A stretch of 9,220 nt of DNA, from positions 1 through 9,220 of the forward strand of contig VBBB01000151.1 in assembly GCA_005882955.1 (NCBI GenBank). Direction: 5' to 3'. The notes below the pieces were generated by a model. That model did no database searches. It was not told where the DNA came from and saw only the letters and a list, made by a program, of their open reading frames with translations. The position numbers and the translations under genes are program-made. This document shows, one piece after another, positions 6,279 through 9,220 of the stretch (its first letter is position 1; the number at the start of each line of letters is the position of its first letter). The stretch is from Candidatus Bathyarchaeota archaeon. Lineage in GTDB: Archaea > Thermoproteota > Bathyarchaeia > 40CM-2-53-6.

Positions 6279-7016
6279 TCATAATCTGGTGTACCAGAGG
6301 TAGCAGACAGCCCCTAGCAACGCAAAAGCCAGCGACGGTCCAACGAGGACTGAGATCGGATAAAATGTCGATCCCTGGCTCTGAAGCGCGCTAAACGCCT
6401 GCATAGCCCAAGTCATAGGATTCGTCTCCACGATCGGCTGAACAATTGCCGGGAAGAGGCTAACGTCATAGAATATCGTACTCAGAAAGGAGAGGTAGAG
6501 CTGTATCGCGCTTCTCACCGTCGCGAACACCTCAATGGTTGAGGCGAAAGCCGATACCGCTATCGAGAGTCCCACTATGCCCAGAGAAAACACTGCAACA
6601 ATCACGAAAGCTTCGATAAGTCGAGGGCTGAACAAGATACCGTAGAGATATGATATGACGAGTGTGCCTGGAAACGTTGCTATGACGCTACGCGCGACTC
6701 CGCCAGTAATCCTCGACAAAGCGAATATTTTTCGCGAGATGGGAAGGGTCAAGAGATACGACGCGAGGTCTTTGATGTACTTCTCGCGCCAAATGTCTCG
6801 ACCTGATTGAAAAGCGGCGACCATGGCGGTTATGAGGTTGGAGCCTGGAGCTATTCTAAGGAAGTAGCTGGAGCCGATCAGATTTCCGAATGTGGCTGCT
6901 GTGACGAATAGGTCTATGCAGAAATTGGCGAACATTATTCCGATCAAGAACGTGTCTGAGAATAGTATCTTGACGTCTCTCTCGATTACTCGTGGGATTA
7001 AGTGAATCGAGCTCAG
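6279..7016 (-). CDS. ABC-2 type transporter permease, second subunit, probable CTG start
   Basis: This six-helix ABC-2 permease is a paralogue of the preceding one: both carry a cytoplasmic entry helix (ERDVKILFSDTF here, RRDIATLFRTPW there), an amphipathic LLTLPISRK / LLTLPIPRR element and a GR-x-GG-x-x-R-like stretch. The first ATG/GTG/TTG in frame is TTG at 6947, which would cut off the entry helix and part of TM1. The frame stays open upstream to about 7140 without a standard start. A CTG at 7014-7016 overlaps the previous stop as CTGA and has GGGAGGGG 7 nt upstream, so I take it as the start (245 residues). The partner ATPase is two genes upstream, so the exporter is probably a heterodimeric membrane part with one ATPase gene. 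Substrate unknown. Stop TGA. Confidence 0.85.
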   Translation of the reverse strand: MSSIHLIPRVIERDVKILFSDTFLIGIMFANFCIDLFVTAATFGNLIGSSYFLRIAPGSNLITAMVAAFQSGRDIWREKYIKDLASYLLTLPISRKIFALSRITGGVARSVIATFPGTLVISYLYGILFSPRLIEAFVIVAVFSLGIVGLSIAVSAFASTIEVFATVRSAIQLYLSFLSTIFYDVSLFPAIVQPIVETNPMTWAMQAFSALQSQGSTFYPISVLVGPSLAFALLGAVCYLWYTRL

Positions 7017-7816
7017 GCGTAGACCCCTCCCTCGAGGCGACGGAAGTAGAAGGTGGCTCCCAGACCCAGGAAAATCGCAACAAACGCCAACAAGCCAGCC
7101 AGCCCCAGAATGTCCAGACTGGATCCGGACAGTGCTGCCCTAGTACTGTCCGCGGCGAACGTGACAGGAGAAAACGGCGCGAGGGCGGCGACGTAGCTTG
7201 GCATGAAAGCCAAGGGATAGAGTGCAGTACTTGCTCTGGATACGGCTAACTCCAGCAAAGCGAGCACGACGTCGAACCTGTTGGCGCTGCGAACGCTAAC
7301 CGCTACGGTTATTGAGAGTCCGGTAACACCGAACGCGAGAAGGAACAGATCGAGAACGGCGGCGAGGAGCGATAGCGGGTTGGAAAAGTTCTCCAAGACG
7401 GCGACTATTGCAAACATTGGAATGGTGTATATCATCGCACGGATCGCGCCACCAAGGGCGCGTCCTATGATGAACTCGCGCCTAGGGATTGGTAGCGTCA
7501 ATAGGTAGTCCAGTAATCCTTCTTCGGCCTCTTCGAAAATGTCGTATCCGATGATGAAAGAGATGGAAGCGACTACTGAAACGACGCTCCCTACAGCATA
7601 GTAGGGGAAGAAGCCGGGGAACTTTACGACTAGGCCGCTAATCAAGTAGGCGAAGACGAATAGTTGGATGATGAATGCCAGGCTTCTTGAGATTATGATC
7701 CATGGGGTCCGGAACAGGGTGGCGATGTCTCTCCGGGCCATCTGGAGGACGAGCCTGGAGGTCGATTGACCGGAAAGGTCACTCGAGTCTGTGACCTGTA
7801 TAGTTGAGGAAGACAT
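7013..7816 (-). CDS. ABC-2 type transporter permease, first subunit
   Basis: This 267-residue permease has about six membrane segments: roughly 40-63, 72-92, 124-142, 147-176, 183-205 and 236-257. A cytoplasmic N-terminus carries the connector helix QMARRDIATLFRTPW (25-39). The ABC-2 family motif LLTLPIPRREFIIGRALGG (105-123) lies before the third helix, in the loop expected to touch the ATPase. With the neighbouring ATPase and second permease it forms an export or efflux system of the DrrA/DrrB or NosFY kind; the substrate is not recognisable. The ATG at 7816 lies 38 nt inside the ATPase gene, with AAGGAGGT 11 nt upstream, so translation is coupled. Stop TGA. Confidence 0.93.
   Translation of the reverse strand: MSSSTIQVTDSSDLSGQSTSRLVLQMARRDIATLFRTPWIIISRSLAFIIQLFVFAYLISGLVVKFPGFFPYYAVGSVVSVVASISFIIGYDIFEEAEEGLLDYLLTLPIPRREFIIGRALGGAIRAMIYTIPMFAIVAVLENFSNPLSLLAAVLDLFLLAFGVTGLSITVAVSVRSANRFDVVLALLELAVSRASTALYPLAFMPSYVAALAPFSPVTFAADSTRAALSGSSLDILGLAGLLAFVAIFLGLGATFYFRRLEGGVYA
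7024..7033 (-). promoter_or_regulatory. Strong Shine-Dalgarno that selects the CTG start of the second ABC-2 permease
   Basis: GAGGGAGGGG lies within the last codons of the first permease, 7 nt before CTG (7014-7016). This is ideal spacing for a start at that codon; no ATG, GTG or TTG is nearby in that frame. Confidence 0.55.
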
Positions 7817-8708
7817 CCTCCAAGGTGACCTCCTTCAGATGAACACTGTCAATCTTGACGCCCCGGTTTGTGAGCGTCTCGACAATCTTCGGTAGGAGCA
7901 GTCTTCCCCCGCTCAAGTAGACAGTGACTTTGTTGTTCTCCTGATTCACCTCTTGGACTTCGCTAAACTGTGTAAGGCATTCGCGTGGAAACTCCTGTCC
8001 GTTTCCTACCGTAAGTTCTAGGACTTCTCCACCCTTCGTCTTGCCTTTCAGCTGTTCAGGCGTATCGATGGCGACCAGTTTGCCAAGGTTTACGATGGCT
8101 ACTCGGTCAGAGAGTCTCTCAGCTTCGTCCATCATGTTCGTCGCAACAATTACAGTAGAGCCTTCGTCTCTAAGTTCCCGAATCATCTTCCACATCAGCA
8201 GTCTACTCGGAACGTCGAGGAAAGCGGTCGGCTCATCAAACACAGCAATCTTCGGACGCTGCGCCAGGACCTTACAATCCTCAACCTTCTTCCGCATTCC
8301 GCCGCTCATCAACCAGGTCCTCTTGTTCCTCGCATCCCAGAGGTCGACAGCCCGCAGGACCTTCTCCACGCGATCCTCGCGCTCCACCTTGTCGAGGTTC
8401 GTCGTCATCTTCAGGTGCCAATTGAGCACGTCAAACGCTCCCAGTATTCCGTCGACTCGAGGATCCTGGAAGGCGATTCCAATTATCTTTCTCACATCGT
8501 TCGGATGCTGAACGACGTCCAATCCATTCACGGAGATCTTGCCGCTTGTTGGTCGATAGACCGTGCCCATCATCAGCATCAGGGTTGTCTTGCCCGCTCC
8601 ATTCGGACCCAAGAGCCCAAGAATCTCCTCGTCCTGAATGGTCATCGAGAATTCTTTTACTGCGTCTAGTGTGCCGAATCTTTTGCCAGCCCTATCGAAG
8701 CCGATCAA
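7779..8708 (-). CDS. ABC transporter ATP-binding protein, DrrA-like, with Asn at the switch-His position
   Basis: This 309-residue ATPase powers the ABC-2 permeases encoded next to it. Walker A GPNGAGKT (34-41), Q-loop Q81 in IAFQDPR, and Walker B IAVFDEP (154-160) with E159 are intact. The signature reads MSGGM (134-138) instead of LSGGM. The D-loop is AFLDV rather than GLDP, and the switch position is N191 (VATNMMDEAERLSDRV) where the family has His. The C-terminal region (about 222-309) is the DrrA-type accessory domain, ending in the conserved VTLEDVFLNYTG. The start is TTG at 8708: the in-frame TGA four codons upstream excludes anything longer with a standard start, and GGTGA lies 9 nt before it. 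The gene follows a 185-nt gap with inverted repeats. Stop TGA. Confidence 0.94.
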   Translation of the reverse strand: MIGFDRAGKRFGTLDAVKEFSMTIQDEEILGLLGPNGAGKTTLMLMMGTVYRPTSGKISVNGLDVVQHPNDVRKIIGIAFQDPRVDGILGAFDVLNWHLKMTTNLDKVEREDRVEKVLRAVDLWDARNKRTWLMSGGMRKKVEDCKVLAQRPKIAVFDEPTAFLDVPSRLLMWKMIRELRDEGSTVIVATNMMDEAERLSDRVAIVNLGKLVAIDTPEQLKGKTKGGEVLELTVGNGQEFPRECLTQFSEVQEVNQENNKVTVYLSGGRLLLPKIVETLTNRGVKIDSVHLKEVTLEDVFLNYTGHRLE

Positions 8709-8758
8709 AACAATTTTTCACCGTGGAAGGATGAGATTTGCTTCACAGTTTGAGAGAA

Positions 8759-8860
8759 CGCATGAAATCTCGATATTTCAACGATTGCCGGGAAGAGCTG
8801 GACAAAAACTCGATTATCGAGCCTTAGGACTCGGGAATCTCTATAGAGAGATTTCATGCG
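8759..8860. repeat. 13-bp inverted repeat (CGCATGAAATCTC) with nested dyads upstream of the ABC-2 operon
   Basis: CGCATGAAATCTC at 8759-8771 recurs exactly, inverted, at 8848-8860, with 76 nt between. The right arm adjoins the perfect palindrome TCTCTATAGAGA (8838-8849), and the left arm is part of GAAAT-ctcgat-ATTTC (8764-8779). On the minus strand, GAAATATCG (about 8772-8780) could serve as a TATA box for the ABC-2 operon, with the left arm between it and the start site, where an archaeal repressor would bind. Operator function is inference; paired binding sites or an RNA hairpin are both possible. Confidence 0.5.
8804..8821 (-). terminator. Hairpin and T run after the AlaX gene
   Basis: On the minus strand the near-perfect dyad CTCGATAATCGAG (8809-8821) is followed directly by TTTTT (8804-8808). 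A second small hairpin (CGAGTC-ctaa-GGCTCG) precedes and overlaps it. It lies about 75 nt after the AlaX stop and inside the loop of the larger inverted repeat. Confidence 0.45.
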
Positions 8861-8893
8861 CTAAATTGGGAGAAAATACTCTGGCTGAGGATA

Positions 8894-9220
8894 TCAAGCG
8901 TTCACGACGTCATAGTACAGTCGACGGTTTGTCTTTCCCTTGTTCTCCAGCTTCAAAAGCTCAATCAGTCCTATCTCGCTCAGATGTGCTACGTGGAGTC
9001 CGCCATCAGCCTGCCGGTCTATTCCAGCGATTTCTACGATGCGGAGCTGAGCTTCCACGGGGGGAGCCGCTTCCGCTAACTTCACCATCTCAGGGATCTT
9101 CAGAGCCTCGCTTCGATCTAGGAAATAGGATTTGACTGGTGCGTCATTGGCAATGAGCTTGTTCGCCTCTTTCACGAAGCCCTCGATCTGGGTCCGGTCG
9201 AATACTTCGAGGCTAAAGTC
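8894..9220 (-). CDS. alaX: Alanyl-tRNA editing protein AlaX, C-terminal part
   Basis: The frame is open to the right edge, so only the last 108 residues are seen; the GTG at 9175 is internal, because the residues upstream (EVFDRTQIEGFVKEAN) continue the family sequence. AlaX proteins hydrolyse Ser- or Gly-tRNA-Ala made in error by alanyl-tRNA synthetase and are related to its editing domain. The visible part contains the family core, IAGIDRQADGGLHVAHLSEIG followed by LIELLKLENKGKTNRRLYY. In synthetase-type editing domains the corresponding motif is CGGTH with Cys and His binding zinc; here the Cys position is Asp and the His is kept. From memory some archaeal AlaX proteins also read DGGTHV. 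The zinc-binding HxxxH motif would be upstream, outside the window. Stop TGA. Confidence 0.9.
   Translation of the reverse strand, partial: DFSLEVFDRTQIEGFVKEANKLIANDAPVKSYFLDRSEALKIPEMVKLAEAAPPVEAQLRIVEIAGIDRQADGGLHVAHLSEIGLIELLKLENKGKTNRRLYYDVVNA

Noticed and set aside
6279..6947. Second ABC-2 permease starting at TTG 6947 (222 residues)
   Set aside because: This start would remove the conserved cytoplasmic entry helix and part of the first membrane segment, and has no Shine-Dalgarno; the CTG at 7016 fits better.
8638..9135. 165-codon plus-strand frame across the alaX-ABC gap
   Set aside because: It is antisense to the ATPase start, the inverted-repeat region and AlaX, and has no recognisable domain.

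Overview
The window reads as archaeal chromosome, most likely from the Nitrososphaeria (Thaumarchaeota) or a close relative. The reasons are a tRNA-Leu gene whose interruptions fold as archaeal bulge-helix-bulge introns, A/T-rich TATA-like boxes in front of genes, a small secreted cupredoxin with a C-x3-C-x2-H-x2-M copper loop, a stand-alone AlaX-type tRNA editing protein, and N-terminal zinc-ribbon membrane proteins. The phylum is inference; the domain Archaea is well supported.

Layout. Positions 1-1312 (minus strand) hold a membrane-anchored or secreted cupredoxin followed in the same reading frame by a Vgb-type (streptogramin-lyase-like) beta-propeller protein that runs off the left edge. 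Positions 1313-1575 are a divergent control region. Positions 1576-2831 (plus strand) are an island with a tRNA-Leu(CAA) gene and a CDF metal-cation exporter. From 2955 to the right edge everything is on the minus strand. Reading in the direction of transcription from the right edge, there is an AlaX C-terminal part, an intergenic control region with inverted repeats, an ABC-2 exporter (ATPase and two paralogous permeases, all overlapping), a zinc-ribbon membrane protein, and a MacB/LolD-type ATPase overlapping a two-domain FtsX-like permease. The last two form a second, mechanistically different ABC system.

The most striking object is the tRNA-Leu(CAA) gene. Its 179 bases only become a normal class II tRNA if three introns of 11, 25 and 55 nt are removed, at positions 21/22, 30/31 and 37/38. 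Each boundary falls exactly at the expected cut of a BHB or relaxed BHL element. The outer helix of the third element exists only after the second intron has gone, which implies ordered splicing. The spliced product is 85 nt plus an encoded CCA, with perfect acceptor, anticodon and T stems.

Other points worth attention: two genes (the second ABC-2 permease and the Vgb-like protein) whose N-termini lie upstream of any ATG/GTG/TTG codon, the permease having a strong Shine-Dalgarno in front of a CTG that overlaps the previous stop as CTGA; an ABC ATPase with Asn in place of the switch histidine; a zinc ribbon with its fourth cysteine replaced by arginine; and a CDF transporter with Asn in place of the usual TM5 His.
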